Positions 1 through 8,960 of a DNA stretch of 64,000 nt are shown in pieces; positions within the stretch are counted from its first letter, which is position 1, and each line of letters starts with the position of its first letter. The notes below the pieces were generated by a model. It was not told the DNA's origin. It saw only the letters and a program-made list of their open reading frames with translations, and searched no databases. Made by a program: the position numbers and the translations under genes. The stretch is from Nocardia anaemiae NBRC 100462 (lineage in GTDB: Bacteria; Actinomycetota; Actinomycetes; Mycobacteriales; Mycobacteriaceae). Location of the stretch: contig NZ_BDAZ01000044.1 of the NCBI RefSeq assembly GCF_001612725.1, forward strand, positions 1 through 64,000. The letters are read 5' to 3'.

Positions 1-864
1 GCGGCGGATCGCGGCGCGGTCCCAGCGGCGGCGGTCCTGCTGCTCCAACAACACCGGCTCGCCGTCGGGTCCGGTACGGGCCGGGAAGCGTGCCGCGGTC
101 AGTTCGAGCAGCGCGAGCAGACCGTGGACCTCGGCCTCGTTCGGCACCAGCCGGGCCAGCACCCGGGCGAGCCGCTGTGCCTCGCCCGCTAACTCGAATC
201 GGATCAGATCATCACCGGAGCTGGCCGTTGAACCCTCGGTGAAGATCAGATAGATCACGCTGAGCACCGAGCCGAGGCGCTCGGCCCGCTCTCGGGCCGA
301 TGGCACCTCGAACGGCACCCGCGCCGCCGCCAACGTCTTCTTCGCGCGGGTGATCCTGGCTTGCACGGTGGCGGTCGGCACGAGGAATGCCTTGGCGATC
401 TCGTCGCTGGTCAGACCGCCGACCACCCGCAGGGTGAGCACCACCCTGGCCTCCCGGGACAGCACGGGGTGGCAGGAGATGAACATCAACGCGAGCACGT
501 CGTCATCGATGCGGTCCGGATCCCAGAGCAGGTCCTCGGCCTCGCGAGTGGGTTCGCTCCCGGCGACCACACCGCCCTCGCCCAGATCGCGGGCGAGGGC
601 GGCATATCTCTCGTCGAGGGCCGAGCGCCGACGGAACGCGTCGATCGCGCGACGCCGACCGACGGTGAGCAGCCATCCCGCGGGATTGCGGGGCGCACCG
701 TCACGTGGCCAAGTCACCAGGGCCTCGGCCAACGCCTCCTGGGCGAGGTCCTCGGCCAACGCGAAATCGCCGGTGTAGCGCGCGAGTGCACCGACGATCC
801 GCGCCGACTCGATCCGCCAGATTGCGGCGACGGCCGCGCGGCCGGTGTGATCAGCCATCGCCAT
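1..864 (-). CDS. ECF RNA polymerase sigma factor with C-terminal TPR-like region (ECF42 type), partial
   Basis: The reverse strand reads an open frame from ATG at 864 (or the in-frame ATG at 858) to the window edge, so the C-terminus is missing. The sigma-2 region is seen around residues 20-85 (LAEDLAQEALAEAL, then NPAGWLLTVGRRRAIDAFRR). The sigma-4 helix-turn-helix is around 130-170 (LTLRVVGGLTSDEIAKAF, then VQARITRAKKTL). An acidic, helical tail follows, as in the ECF sigma factors that carry TPR-like C-termini. Such sigma factors (ECF42 type) are typically encoded next to a YCII/DGPF protein, and here one lies 9 bp upstream on the same strand. It should direct RNA polymerase to a small set of promoters including its own operon; the signal is unknown. 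Confidence 0.9.
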   Translation of the reverse strand, partial: MAMADHTGRAAVAAIWRIESARIVGALARYTGDFALAEDLAQEALAEALVTWPRDGAPRNPAGWLLTVGRRRAIDAFRRRSALDERYAALARDLGEGGVVAGSEPTREAEDLLWDPDRIDDDVLALMFISCHPVLSREARVVLTLRVVGGLTSDEIAKAFLVPTATVQARITRAKKTLAAARVPFEVPSARERAERLGSVLSVIYLIFTEGSTASSGDDLIRFELAGEAQRLARVLARLVPNEAEVHGLLALLELTAARFPARTGPDGEPVLLEQQDRRRWDRAAIRR

Positions 865-873
865 TCGGTCCGC

Positions 874-1293
874 TCAGAGCTGACCGGTCGCTTCCCGCCA
901 CTTCCGCTCCTTCTGGACCCACTCGTTGTCCTGCGGGAACTCATCGATCGTGGTGACCCGGCGGATCTCGGTCTTGAAGCCGGGACCGGTGATCGGCGAC
1001 CGCTTGGCCCACTCCACCGCCTCCTCCTTCGATGCCACGTTGAGAATGTAGAACCCGCCGAACAATTCCTTGGTCTCGCCGTACGGTCCGTCGGTGACCA
1101 CGGGCGTCTCGGTGGAATAGTCGACGACCACGCCATCGGCGGCATCGTCGAGGCCCTCCGCGGCGACCAGCACGCCCGCCCGGATCATCTCCTCGTTATA
1201 CCGACCGACGGTCTCGAGCATCTTGTCGAAGTCGATATTCGCCATCCCCGCAAAGGCCTCGTCGGTGGCGCGCCAGATCAGCATGTACTTCAT
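874..1293 (-). CDS. YCII/DGPF-domain protein
   Basis: A 139-residue protein starting MKYMLIWRATDEAF, the usual start of YCII-related (DGPF) proteins. The start at 1293 is preferred over an upstream ATG at 1338 because a GAGGAGA ribosome site lies just before it. The family's signature block is visible mid-protein as VVTDGPYGETKELFGGFYIL, with the DGP turn that names the family. The fold is ferredoxin-like and dimeric. The catalytic role is unknown, although related YCII proteins have been linked to cis-enol hydrolysis. It lies 9 bp upstream of the sigma factor gene and is probably cotranscribed with it, the standard DGPF/ECF42 pairing. Confidence 0.9.
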   Translation of the reverse strand: MKYMLIWRATDEAFAGMANIDFDKMLETVGRYNEEMIRAGVLVAAEGLDDAADGVVVDYSTETPVVTDGPYGETKELFGGFYILNVASKEEAVEWAKRSPITGPGFKTEIRRVTTIDEFPQDNEWVQKERKWREATGQL

Positions 1294-1456
1294 CGTTCTG
1301 TCTCCTCGACTATCCGGATCCCTCTCGGACCCTCTCACCCCTGAGTCGAACGGGGAACCTCGTAAATCGACGCGCCGCCGAAAATCTCTCCGTTGGTGCC
1401 GTAGACGAGGGCCGCTCTGCGACAGTGGGTTCGCCGGTTTCGGGCCGACCGGCTTG

Positions 1457-1684
1457 TCAGCGGTGGAACAGGCGGCGGATGCGGGTGCGGATACCTGTGG
1501 TGTCCTGCGGGATGGGAGTGGCGGGTTCCTCGGCCGATGTTGCCTGGGCGAATCGCACGTGCAATTGTTCGCGGACCTGGTCCGGGGTGTAGGCGCGGCG
1601 GCGACGTTCGGCGCGCACGATCACGACGCCGGTTGCGACTACACCGGCGGCACCTGCCAATCCCACTGCCTTCCACCACCTCAT
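1457..1684 (-). CDS. small single-pass membrane protein, function unknown
   Basis: A 75-residue frame beginning MRWWKAVGLAGAAGVVATG at the ATG at 1684. One hydrophobic segment spans roughly residues 6-23 and is followed at once by a basic run (RAERRRRAY), so the C-terminus is probably cytosolic. The start is 18 bp from the divergent frame starting at 1703, so the two genes share a very short promoter region. I do not recognise a named family. The start was chosen over a much longer in-frame extension because that extension overlaps the divergent gene. Confidence 0.6.
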   Translation of the reverse strand: MRWWKAVGLAGAAGVVATGVVIVRAERRRRAYTPDQVREQLHVRFAQATSAEEPATPIPQDTTGIRTRIRRLFHR

Positions 1685-1702
1685 ACCGCATAGGCTACGT
1701 CC

Positions 1703-2352
1703 ATGACGGGGACGAGCATCAGTCTCGATCGGGCGCTCGAGCTCACCAGAACTGGCGATATCTGGTTGTTCCGTGGGCATTCGGCGGCTGACCGTGCGAT
1801 TCGGATGACAACGAACAGTCCGGTGAACCATGTGGGAATGTCGGTTGTGCTCGACGATCTGCCCGCATTGATCTGGCATGCGGAGCTCGGTCGATCCCTG
1901 CCCGATATGTGGTCGGTACCGCGCACCGTGGCGTGCAGTTGCACAACCTGCGTGATGCGGTATCGGTGTGGACGCACCGCTACGGTCAGCAGGCCTGGTT
2001 GCGCCAATTGAACCGTCCGGCAACCAAAGAGATGGAAGACAGTCTGCTGCGCACCATCGCTCGACTCGACGGAACCCCGTTTCCCTCCACCGCCGGTCTC
2101 GCTGGTCGCTGGCTACGCGGCCGAGTACGTCTCCCGCGACGCCGGTCGGGCCGAGCGGCCGTTCAGGAGTTGGAAAGCGCGTACTGCGCGGAGATCGTGG
2201 CCGTGACCTACCAGTCGATGGGACTGCTATCGCAACAGCGAAGCCCGAATTGGTATGACCCCGGCCGCTTTTGGAGTGGTGACGCACTGGAGCTGAGTGG
2301 TGGCTATGAATTGGGTGGTGAAATAGCCGTGCAAACGCATACCAGCTCCTGA
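1703..2352 (+). pseudogene. YiiX-like permuted papain/NlpC-P60 fold protein with a frameshift
   Basis: Two frames together make one protein. The first (1703-) reads LTRTGDIWLFRGHSAADRAI, then NSPVNHVGMSV, the Gly-Asp-containing and His-containing blocks of permuted NlpC/P60 hydrolases. The second, in another frame, reads HRGVQLHNLRDAV and later ESAYCAEIVAVTYQSMGLL, which holds the conserved Cys, and ends WYDPGRFWSGDALEL. The two join smoothly if one G is added to the GG at about 1914-1915, giving DMWSGTAHRGVQL. So this is either a recent one-base deletion that inactivates the gene or a sequencing error in a G run. Its exact substrate is unknown. Similar full-length proteins occur in mycobacteria as hypothetical proteins (recollection). 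Confidence 0.7.
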
Positions 2353-2748
2353 CCGCGGTCGATGGTATGTGCGTCTCCGGAGATCTGGAACGCCAACTAC
2401 ATGAACAGGGCGCGGGACGAGTTCCGGCGGGTTGGAACCAGTGACTGCCCCACGCAAATGCGGTGCGGGGATACCATCGATCCGCCAGTTGCCCGTGCCG
2501 TCTGCCTCGACAACGATGGTGCGGGTCAGGTCCTCACTTCGGCCGATGATCCGCGCGGATCTGGTCAGCCACGATCGGTCCACTTCGATCACGTAGTCCA
2601 CAATCCAGGATCGACTGTCCTCAGTGGCCGTGGTGACGCCCTCGACTCGCTGTCCGCCATGATCAGCGGTGAAGTAAGCGACTTCGAAACCCGTCCGGGC
2701 CCCTATGTGCTGCCAGGATGCGACATTCGGCAAATCCAGAAAAGTCAT
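2227..2748 (-). CDS. putative glycolipid-binding domain protein (DUF1089-like) with unusual C-terminus
   Basis: A 173-residue frame. Residues about 10-100 match the putative glycolipid-binding family: WQHIGARTGFEVAYF, then RVEGVTTATEDSRSWIVDYVI, then ADGTGNWRIDGIPAPHL. After residue 100 the usual family ending (a D-D-L run and an N-T-LP block) is not seen; the frame continues into low-similarity basic sequence and overlaps the 3' end of the convergent frame at 1703-2352. This suggests a deletion or frameshift near 2430 that has replaced the natural C-terminus. The start lies only 3 bp after the stop of the upstream glycosidase gene, so the two are probably one transcript. Confidence 0.55.
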   Translation of the reverse strand: MTFLDLPNVASWQHIGARTGFEVAYFTADHGGQRVEGVTTATEDSRSWIVDYVIEVDRSWLTRSARIIGRSEDLTRTIVVEADGTGNWRIDGIPAPHLRGAVTGSNPPELVPRPVHVVGVPDLRRRTYHRPRSGAGMRLHGYFTTQFIATTQLQCVTTPKAAGVIPIRASLLR

Positions 2749-2751
2749 CGG

Positions 2752-4098
2752 CTACGGGTTTGCCACCGGGCTGAAGCAGCTGGCGGGTGGGTCGACGAGG
2801 ACACAGAACGATGGGCCGCGGGTGGGGCGGTAGTCGGCGGGGAGGCCGCCTGTCGCGATGAGTTGGGTGTAGGTGCCGACGGCGTCGGTGGGGCGGCGCG
2901 TCAGGGAAGGGTCGGTACGCACGTCGACCGTGTAGAGGCCGAATCGTGGTGTGTAGCTGCCCCATTCGTAGTTGTCGGTCAGGCTCCAATAGTTGTAACC
3001 GATGACGTTCATGCCGTCGGCTTTGGCGCGCTGGATCCAGTAGACGGTGTCGCGGAGGTGATCGCTGCGGGTGTAGCCATCGCCGCGTGGGATGCCGTTT
3101 TCGGTGGGCATGCCGTTCTCGACGATATAGAGCGGTTTGCCCGGAAGGCGGCGCGAATAGTATTGCAGCGCATAGTAAATGCCCTCGGTACGTACCGGCA
3201 GCTCCCAGATGCGCTGGCCGGGCAGCTCCGGCATTGCCGACCCGATGGCCCTGGTGATCGAACTCAGCAGCGACTGCACCGGATCGTAGGCGAAGTAGTA
3301 GTCGACACCGACGTAGTCGAGCCTGTCCGCGACGCGATCAATGAACCCGCCGTTGACTTGCGCCTCCGAGCCCGCGACATAGCCGACGTTGCTGGTCACC
3401 TGGGCGCCCGGCTGGACCTGGTGGATGTAGTCGTAGATGGCGTTGTGGGCCTGCGCGAGGCGATCGAGCATCTCGGGCGCGCTCGCCGCGCCCCGGCCGG
3501 TCTCGTGCACGATGTAGGCGACCGGCTCGTTCACGGTGACCCACAATGGATTTCGGGATGCGTAGCGGTCGACGACCGTGCGCATGTTGGCCAGCCAATC
3601 CCCGACCATACCCGGGTTGCGCCAGCCGCCGCGGTCGGCCGCCCAGCCGGGATAGACCCAGTGGTCCAGGGTGATCATCGGTCGCATCCCGGCAGCCACG
3701 ATCTTCGCGATCACCGCGTCGTAGAAACCGAACGCGCCGGCATCCCAGGTGCCCGGCGTGGGTTGCACCCGCGCCCATTCGATTCCGATCCGGAACACCT
3801 TCACGCCCAGCTCGGCCGCCAGGTCGATATCGGAGGCGTATCGGTCGTAGAAGTCGACCGAATCCTGCAGTGGTTCGGCACCGGAGTTCGCGATGTAACG
3901 CGTCCAATTGCTGTCGGGCGCATGGCCTTCGGACTGGAATCCGGAAGACGCGACACCCCAGAGGAAGTCCGAATCCAGTACCGGTAGCGCGTTCGACCGA
4001 ATCGGTGGGACGGCCGAGGAGTTCGTGCACAGCAGCAATGTCGACGCGGCGGCGGCGAGCGCGGCCAGGACGTACCGACGGAACCGGGATCGCATCAA
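2752..4098 (-). CDS. secreted GH1 family beta-glycosidase
   Basis: A 448-residue protein with an N-terminal signal sequence (basic start, then LAALAAAASTLLLC). The GH1 barrel follows: FLWGVASSGFQSEG near residue 45, FRIGIEWARVQP near 102, the acid/base Glu191 in VTVNEP, and the nucleophile Glu327 in YIVENGM, with a late GYNYWSLTDNYEWGSY block. All hallmark GH1 residues are present, so the enzyme should be an active retaining beta-glucosidase or beta-galactosidase acting outside the membrane. The Cys at the end of the hydrophobic run (residue 24) might make it a lipoprotein, but the lipobox is weak. The glycolipid-binding-like gene follows 3 bp after its stop. Confidence 0.93.
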   Translation of the reverse strand: MMRSRFRRYVLAALAAAASTLLLCTNSSAVPPIRSNALPVLDSDFLWGVASSGFQSEGHAPDSNWTRYIANSGAEPLQDSVDFYDRYASDIDLAAELGVKVFRIGIEWARVQPTPGTWDAGAFGFYDAVIAKIVAAGMRPMITLDHWVYPGWAADRGGWRNPGMVGDWLANMRTVVDRYASRNPLWVTVNEPVAYIVHETGRGAASAPEMLDRLAQAHNAIYDYIHQVQPGAQVTSNVGYVAGSEAQVNGGFIDRVADRLDYVGVDYYFAYDPVQSLLSSITRAIGSAMPELPGQRIWELPVRTEGIYYALQYYSRRLPGKPLYIVENGMPTENGIPRGDGYTRSDHLRDTVYWIQRAKADGMNVIGYNYWSLTDNYEWGSYTPRFGLYTVDVRTDPSLTRRPTDAVGTYTQLIATGGLPADYRPTRGPSFCVLVDPPASCFSPVANP

Positions 4099-4184
4099 TT
4101 CAGGGTAACTCGATCATCATCAGCGTTGGACGAATCGAAAATGCTGGGCTGATTTGCCACATCGGTGGCACATCAGCCGGGCAG

Positions 4185-4445
4185 CTAGCAGAGAAGATCC
4201 AACGCTCCAGGCGCCCGCCCGTGCAGCAGTGCAGTCTCCGCCCATATCCACAGCGCCACGGGTCCCGTGAAAATGGTTGCCACGCTGAACGTTTCGATGG
4301 CCATGCGACGACGAAGCATGCCGATCACCCTGGGAGCCCACCGCCGCTCGTCGCTCCAGTAGTCGGCGACATAGGACGGCAACACGCCGCGTGCGACTGC
4401 CAGGGTCTGTTCGTCGTTCGAAATGCCGGTGTGCGGTGCGGACAT
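4185..4445 (-). CDS. small membrane-associated protein, function unknown
   Basis: An 86-residue frame starting MSAPHTGISNDEQTLAV. It has a polar, helical first half (YWSDERRWAPRV) and one hydrophobic stretch around residues 53-69 (VATIFTGPVALWIWAE). The ATG at 4445 overlaps the stop of the preceding SRPBCC remnant as TGATG, which suggests the two were once translationally coupled. No family is recognised. Confidence 0.5.
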   Translation of the reverse strand: MSAPHTGISNDEQTLAVARGVLPSYVADYWSDERRWAPRVIGMLRRRMAIETFSVATIFTGPVALWIWAETALLHGRAPGALDLLC

Positions 4446-4783
4446 CACGCGGCCCGCAGCGGACCGGCGAACGACTTGCGCAGCGAGGACGGGCCGACCA
4501 GGGGTAGCAGCGTCGCCAGGATCCTGCCCTTGAACGTCCGCGGTGTTCGGGTCAGTTCGACCTCGACGCGGGCGCCGTGCTGTTCGGGCGTGGCGCGGAA
4601 GGTCCAGCCGCCGCCGGGGCCGAACAATTTGGAGTCCAGCGTGGTGATGGTGACGGTGTCTCCGGCGGGATCCCATTCGTAGCGGGCGCGCTCCCAGGCG
4701 GCGGCGGTGCCCTCGGTGACCTCGGCCCAGGTGTCGCCGCGGTCGTGGACGACGAAGTGTTCGGCGTCGATGGTCGGCCAGAC
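4445..4783 (-). pseudogene. 5'-truncated SRPBCC-family protein remnant
   Basis: Reading the minus strand from 4783, the frame gives TIDAEHFVVHDRGDTWAEV, then AWERARYEWDP, then LFGPGGGWTFRATPEQHGAR and VEVELTRTPRTFKGRIL. This is the second half of an SRPBCC/polyketide-cyclase-like protein. A TAG (4784-4786) lies directly upstream in frame and no start codon is available, so about the first third is missing. The gap between here and the LuxR gene at 4925 is too short to hold it. The remnant probably lost its 5' end in a deletion. Confidence 0.65.
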
Positions 4784-4924
4784 CTAGCCATGCACAACAC
4801 CATCGCGGCCGCGGGCATGGCGGCGAATCTGTCAGATGACGCTGGGTTGACGTATTCGCTGTTTCGGTAGGGTCACGGCGGGGCCCGAATGTGGAGGTGG
4901 GACCCGGAGAAGGGATAGCGCACC

Positions 4925-7639
4925 ATGCCGATATTCGGACGAGACACCGAGCTGAAAGACCTGTGCGCGCTTGTGGACGGTCCCGGCGACCGGAGCGGAA
5001 TCCTGCTCGAAGGCGAACCCGGTATCGGAAAGTCGGCGCTCGTCGAGGAGGCGGTCGCCGCGGCGGCCGTCGCGGGACTGCGGGTGCTGCGGATCGCCGG
5101 GGTCGAAGCCGAACAGCACCTCGCCTACGCCGGACTGCATCGTCTGCTGTACCCGCTGCGCCGCGAGTTCGACGCCCTCCCCGCGCGCCAATTCGATTCC
5201 CTGGCAACAGCTTTGGGCATTTCCGACTCTACCGCCGATCCGAGCACCTACCTGGTGGGCCTGGCCGCACTGACCGTGCTGGCCGATACGGCGGCCGAGC
5301 GGCCGCTGCTGATCGTCGCCGAAGACGTGCACTGGCTCGATCCCGCCAGCGCCGACGTGCTCGCCTTCCTGGCCCGCCGCATCGACGCCGAACCCGTTGC
5401 CGTGCTCGCCACGCTTCGCGACGACAGCACGACACCGCTGCGCGACGCGGGACTGACTGCCATGCGGCTCGGGCCGTTATCCGACGACGACGCGACAGCG
5501 CTGCTCGACGGCGTCGCACCGGAGCTGCCCGCGCAGATCCGCCGCCGCGTACTCGCCGAGGCGCACGGCAATCCGCTCGCGCTGACCGAACTGCCCACGG
5601 CGGTAACAGATCTCACGGAATTACCCGTGACGCTGCCGTTGACCGAACGCCTCGAACGCGCCTTCTCCGCGCGGGCCGCCGCACTCCCCACACCCAGCCG
5701 AACCGCGCTGCTCGTCGCGGCGCTCAACGACAGCGACTCGATCAGCGAAATACTTTCTGCCACAGGTGTTCTCCTGGGAACAGCAGTGGAGCCCGAGATC
5801 CTCACACCGGCAGTGGCGGCCCGTCTGATCGAAATCGGTTCCGGCACCGTGACTTTCCGGCATCCGCTGATGCGATCGGCCCTCGCTGCGGCGGCGGCAG
5901 TCGACGAACGCCATCGCGCCCACCTCGCACTCGCCGAGATTCTCGACGCACTGCCGGATCGGCGGATTTGGCAGCGTGCGGCGGGCATCATCGGCCCCGA
6001 CGAGCAGGTGGCCGCCGAACTCGAAGCGGTCGCCCAACGGGCGCGACATCGCGGGGGCGCGGTCGCGGCGCTGGAACGGGCCGCGGCCCTCAGCGACAAC
6101 CCGGGCCGACGCGCGGATCGGCTGCTGCGGGCGGCCGAGCTGGCCGTCGATTCCGGTCGCCGCGATACCGCCGAGCGACTGGTGGACACCGCGCGCACGC
6201 TGTCCCTGACGCCCGGACAGCAGGCCACCGCGAACTGGCTGCTCAGCGGATTCGATGACGGCGTGCGTGAAAGCCCTTCGCGCATAGGCGAACTGGCTGC
6301 GCTGGCGGCATCCGTCGCCGCCGACGGCTACCCCGATGCCGCGATGCGGATCCTGTGGGGTGCGGCCATGCGGTGCTTCTGGTCCGAACCCGGGCCAGAG
6401 GCCCGCCGGACGCTGCTCGCCGTCGCCGACGAACTACCCATTCCGGACAGTGACCCTCGCCTTGTCGCGGTCGACGCGTATGTGGCTCCGTTCGAACGCG
6501 GCGACCGTGTCCTCGGCCACCTGGGCGCACTGGTATCGACCACCGGGCGCGACCCGGAGGTCGACCGCTTCCTCGGCAGCGCGTCCCTTCAAGTGGGCGC
6601 TTTCGACCTCGCCGCCCGATTCTCCACCGCCGCCGCTCCCGGACTGCGCGCCGCTGGACGGCTTGGGCTGCTGCCCCGCGCACTCACGGTTCAGGCATGG
6701 AGCCTGACCCGGCTCGGTGATCTCGCCACCGCGGCTCCCGTCGCGGCCGAGGCCGCGACATTCGCTCGGGAGACCGGCCAGCCGTTCATGCACGGATTGG
6801 CCACGGCGGTACAGGCCGAAATCGCTGCCCTGCAAGGGGATTACCCGCAGGCCGTAGCGCTCACAGCGAAAGCCGAGCGGGTCGGGCTCGCCGCCGGTGC
6901 CCGACCAGTGTTGGCCACCGTCCAGCTCACCCGCGGCCTCATCGCCCTCGGCGAGGGCCGATTCGATGATGCCTTCGGCGATCTGAGCCGGATGCATGAT
7001 CCGCGAGATCCGTCGTATTCACCAGCTCTGCGCGCGTATTTCCTCGCCGAACTCGCCGAGGCCGCGATCCGCGCCGGACAGACCGACGCCATGCGGGAGC
7101 TGCTCCGCGGACTGGAACCGGCGGCGGCGTCCACGCCGTCGCCCGCCCTGCACATCGGAATGCGTTATGCGCGAGCCGTACTCGCGACCGAGGCTGCCGA
7201 CGAGCGCTTCGACGCTGCCCTGGCGGCGGATCTCACCGGCTGGCCCGCCGAACGCGGGCGCCTGCACCTGGCCTACGGTGAATGGCTGCGACGACAGCGC
7301 CGGGTCGTCGAATCGCGGACCCATTTGCGCACGGCCAGAGAGACTTTCGACGCCCTCGGTTTCGCCGCCTGGAGCGAACGGGCCCGCCTGGAGCTGCGCA
7401 GCGCCGGGGAATCCAGCCCGAACCGCAACCCGGACGCGCGCGAACAGCTCACCCCGCACGAGCTGAGCATCGCGCAATTGGCGGCCAAGGGCCTGACCAA
7501 TCGGGAAATCGGGCAGCGGCTGTTTCTGTCGCACCGGACGGTCAGCACCCATCTGCACCGCATCTTCCCCAAACTCGGGATCAGTTCGCGCAGCGATCTC
7601 GCGGCGCTGCTGCCGACCAGGGATGACCCGGTCCGGTAG
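4925..7639 (+). CDS. LAL-type LuxR-family transcriptional regulator with N-terminal ATPase
   Basis: A 904-residue regulator of the large ATP-binding LuxR (LAL, MalT-like) class. It begins MPIFGRDTEL, followed by Walker A GEPGIGKS at residues 30-37 and a Walker B region LLIVAEDVHWLD near 130. A long helical middle section (about 330-830) resembles the TPR-like sensor arm. The C-terminus is a LuxR helix-turn-helix (LTPHELSIAQLAAKGLTNRE, then HRTVSTHLHRIFPKL). It should bind ATP and an inducer and then activate promoters. The start has a good ribosome site (GGAGAAGGG). It is divergent from the SRPBCC remnant; its targets cannot be read from the context. Confidence 0.93.
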   Translation: MPIFGRDTELKDLCALVDGPGDRSGILLEGEPGIGKSALVEEAVAAAAVAGLRVLRIAGVEAEQHLAYAGLHRLLYPLRREFDALPARQFDSLATALGISDSTADPSTYLVGLAALTVLADTAAERPLLIVAEDVHWLDPASADVLAFLARRIDAEPVAVLATLRDDSTTPLRDAGLTAMRLGPLSDDDATALLDGVAPELPAQIRRRVLAEAHGNPLALTELPTAVTDLTELPVTLPLTERLERAFSARAAALPTPSRTALLVAALNDSDSISEILSATGVLLGTAVEPEILTPAVAARLIEIGSGTVTFRHPLMRSALAAAAAVDERHRAHLALAEILDALPDRRIWQRAAGIIGPDEQVAAELEAVAQRARHRGGAVAALERAAALSDNPGRRADRLLRAAELAVDSGRRDTAERLVDTARTLSLTPGQQATANWLLSGFDDGVRESPSRIGELAALAASVAADGYPDAAMRILWGAAMRCFWSEPGPEARRTLLAVADELPIPDSDPRLVAVDAYVAPFERGDRVLGHLGALVSTTGRDPEVDRFLGSASLQVGAFDLAARFSTAAAPGLRAAGRLGLLPRALTVQAWSLTRLGDLATAAPVAAEAATFARETGQPFMHGLATAVQAEIAALQGDYPQAVALTAKAERVGLAAGARPVLATVQLTRGLIALGEGRFDDAFGDLSRMHDPRDPSYSPALRAYFLAELAEAAIRAGQTDAMRELLRGLEPAAASTPSPALHIGMRYARAVLATEAADERFDAALAADLTGWPAERGRLHLAYGEWLRRQRRVVESRTHLRTARETFDALGFAAWSERARLELRSAGESSPNRNPDAREQLTPHELSIAQLAAKGLTNREIGQRLFLSHRTVSTHLHRIFPKLGISSRSDLAALLPTRDDPVR

Positions 7640-7704
7640 GCCGACCGTCACCGGGTACGTCATCCGACGGTCGCTGCGGCATTCGCCCGTTCCCTAGCGT
7701 CAGT

Positions 7705-7917
7705 GGTGGTTGGTTGCGATCCCTCGGTCGCACAAGCCATCGTCGCGGTGAGCGGATACATCGTCACCCAGCAAGCGGCCCAGCAGTAGCCACTGTCGCC
7801 GGAAGCCGAACTCGGCTGGTGGTACCAGTACTACTTCGCCACCGAACGCGGCCGCCTCGGCTACAGCCGCACTCGACACGACTTCAACAAACTGATCTGG
7901 CGGCGTGCCTCTCCGAC
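7705..7917 (+). pseudogene. alpha/beta hydrolase fragment with internal stop
   Basis: One frame reads AVSGYIVTQQAAQQ, a TAG stop at 7787-7789, then PLSPEAELGWWYQYYFATER and GRLGYSRTRHDFNKLIW. This is the cap-domain region of an alpha/beta hydrolase of the epoxide-hydrolase-like type. The nucleophile elbow upstream and the His region downstream are both missing. It is therefore a decayed internal fragment, and it abuts another decayed gene of opposite orientation. Confidence 0.6.
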
Positions 7918-7984
7918 CCCGCGCTATTCGTCGGCCTTCCAGCCGTGCCAGAACGACCGCGTGCCGCTTGTGATGACGGCGCAT

Positions 7985-8153
7985 TACCACGATCGGTGTA
8001 GGCGTGCTCGACTACACCAGCGAAGCCGACGATCCTGCTGGCAGCTCCGAGTTCTTCGGCGATTTCGCGGATGAGGGCGGATTCGACGGGCTCGACATGC
8101 CCGCCGGGGAGGAAGACCCATGTCTTGCCGCGTTAGCGTGCCACGAGCCGAAG
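7985..8153 (-). pseudogene. NUDIX hydrolase fragment with internal stop
   Basis: The minus strand reads LRLVAR, a TAA stop (8133-8135), then RGKTWVFLPGGHVEPVESAL and IREIAEELGAASRIVGF. The NUDIX box (G-x5-E-x7-REIAEELG) is clear but lies in a gene broken by a stop and lacking its C-terminal half, where it runs into the alpha/beta hydrolase fragment. Confidence 0.6.
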
Positions 8154-8321
8154 GTTCGTGAAACTGGAACGGTCCGCGCGGCTATCAACCGGTGGCAATG
8201 GCGGCGGAGCAACGCCCACGGCGCTGTCGGCAGGTCCACGACCGGCTGATCCAGACCGGGGACCGGAAGCGATCAGGAATCGAGAAGCGCCGGTCAGGGG
8301 GGAGAAAATAACGTTGCTGAC

Positions 8322-8960
8322 ATGAACATCACCATTAACCGAACCGCTATCGAATCCGTCATCCTCGAGGTGCCCGACGTCGCGGCCGCAGAGGCTTTCT
8401 ACACCGCCGCGTTCGGTCTCGGGGACAAGTTGCGCTTCCGCGCCTCGGAGGCGCCGACGACCGGCTTCCGTGGCTTCATCCTCTCGCTCGTGGTCTCACA
8501 GCCGAGTACCGTCGACAGCCTTTTCGGCACCGCTGTCGACGCGGGCGCGACGGTACTGAAGCCCGCCAAGAAGAGCTTCTGGGGCTACGGCGGTGTCGTC
8601 CAGGCACCGGACGGGGCGATCTGGAAGATCGCGACATCGTCGAAGAAGGACACCGGCCCGGCCACTCGTGAGATCGATGATTTCGTGGTTCTGCTCGGGG
8701 TTGACGATGTCAAGGCGACCAAGCAGTTCTACGTCGACCATGGCCTGACCGTGGCGAAGAGCTTCGGCAGCAAGTATGTCGAGTTCGAAACCCCGGCGTC
8801 CTCGATCAAGCTCGCGCTCTATGGGAGACGTGCCGCCGCCAAGGATGCCGGTGTTTCCCCGGAGGGCAGCGGGTCGCACCGGATCGTCCTCGGCGGCAAT
8901 GCTGGAGCCTTCACCGATCCCGATGGGTTCGCGTGGGAACCTCACTTGGCGTCCCAGTAG
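8322..8960 (+). CDS. VOC/glyoxalase-fold family protein
   Basis: A 212-residue protein made of two VOC (vicinal oxygen chelate) half-repeats: an N-terminal module starting SVILEVPDVAAAEAFYTAAF and a second starting DDFVVLLGVDDVKATKQFYV. Each half ends in the typical PDG[AF].W strand (APDGAIWKIA and DPDGFAWEPH). The fold binds a metal in glyoxalase, dioxygenase and antibiotic-resistance relatives, but the substrate cannot be inferred. The 3' end overlaps the convergent polymerase gene by 19 bp. Upstream lies a stretch of decayed genes, so it probably has its own promoter. Confidence 0.88.
   Translation: MNITINRTAIESVILEVPDVAAAEAFYTAAFGLGDKLRFRASEAPTTGFRGFILSLVVSQPSTVDSLFGTAVDAGATVLKPAKKSFWGYGGVVQAPDGAIWKIATSSKKDTGPATREIDDFVVLLGVDDVKATKQFYVDHGLTVAKSFGSKYVEFETPASSIKLALYGRRAAAKDAGVSPEGSGSHRIVLGGNAGAFTDPDGFAWEPHLASQ

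Noticed and set aside
2362..3987. 541-residue plus-strand open frame opposite the GH1 gene
   Set aside because: The frame is a GC-rich shadow of the GH1 gene, which has a signal peptide and both catalytic Glu; the shadow has no recognised domain.
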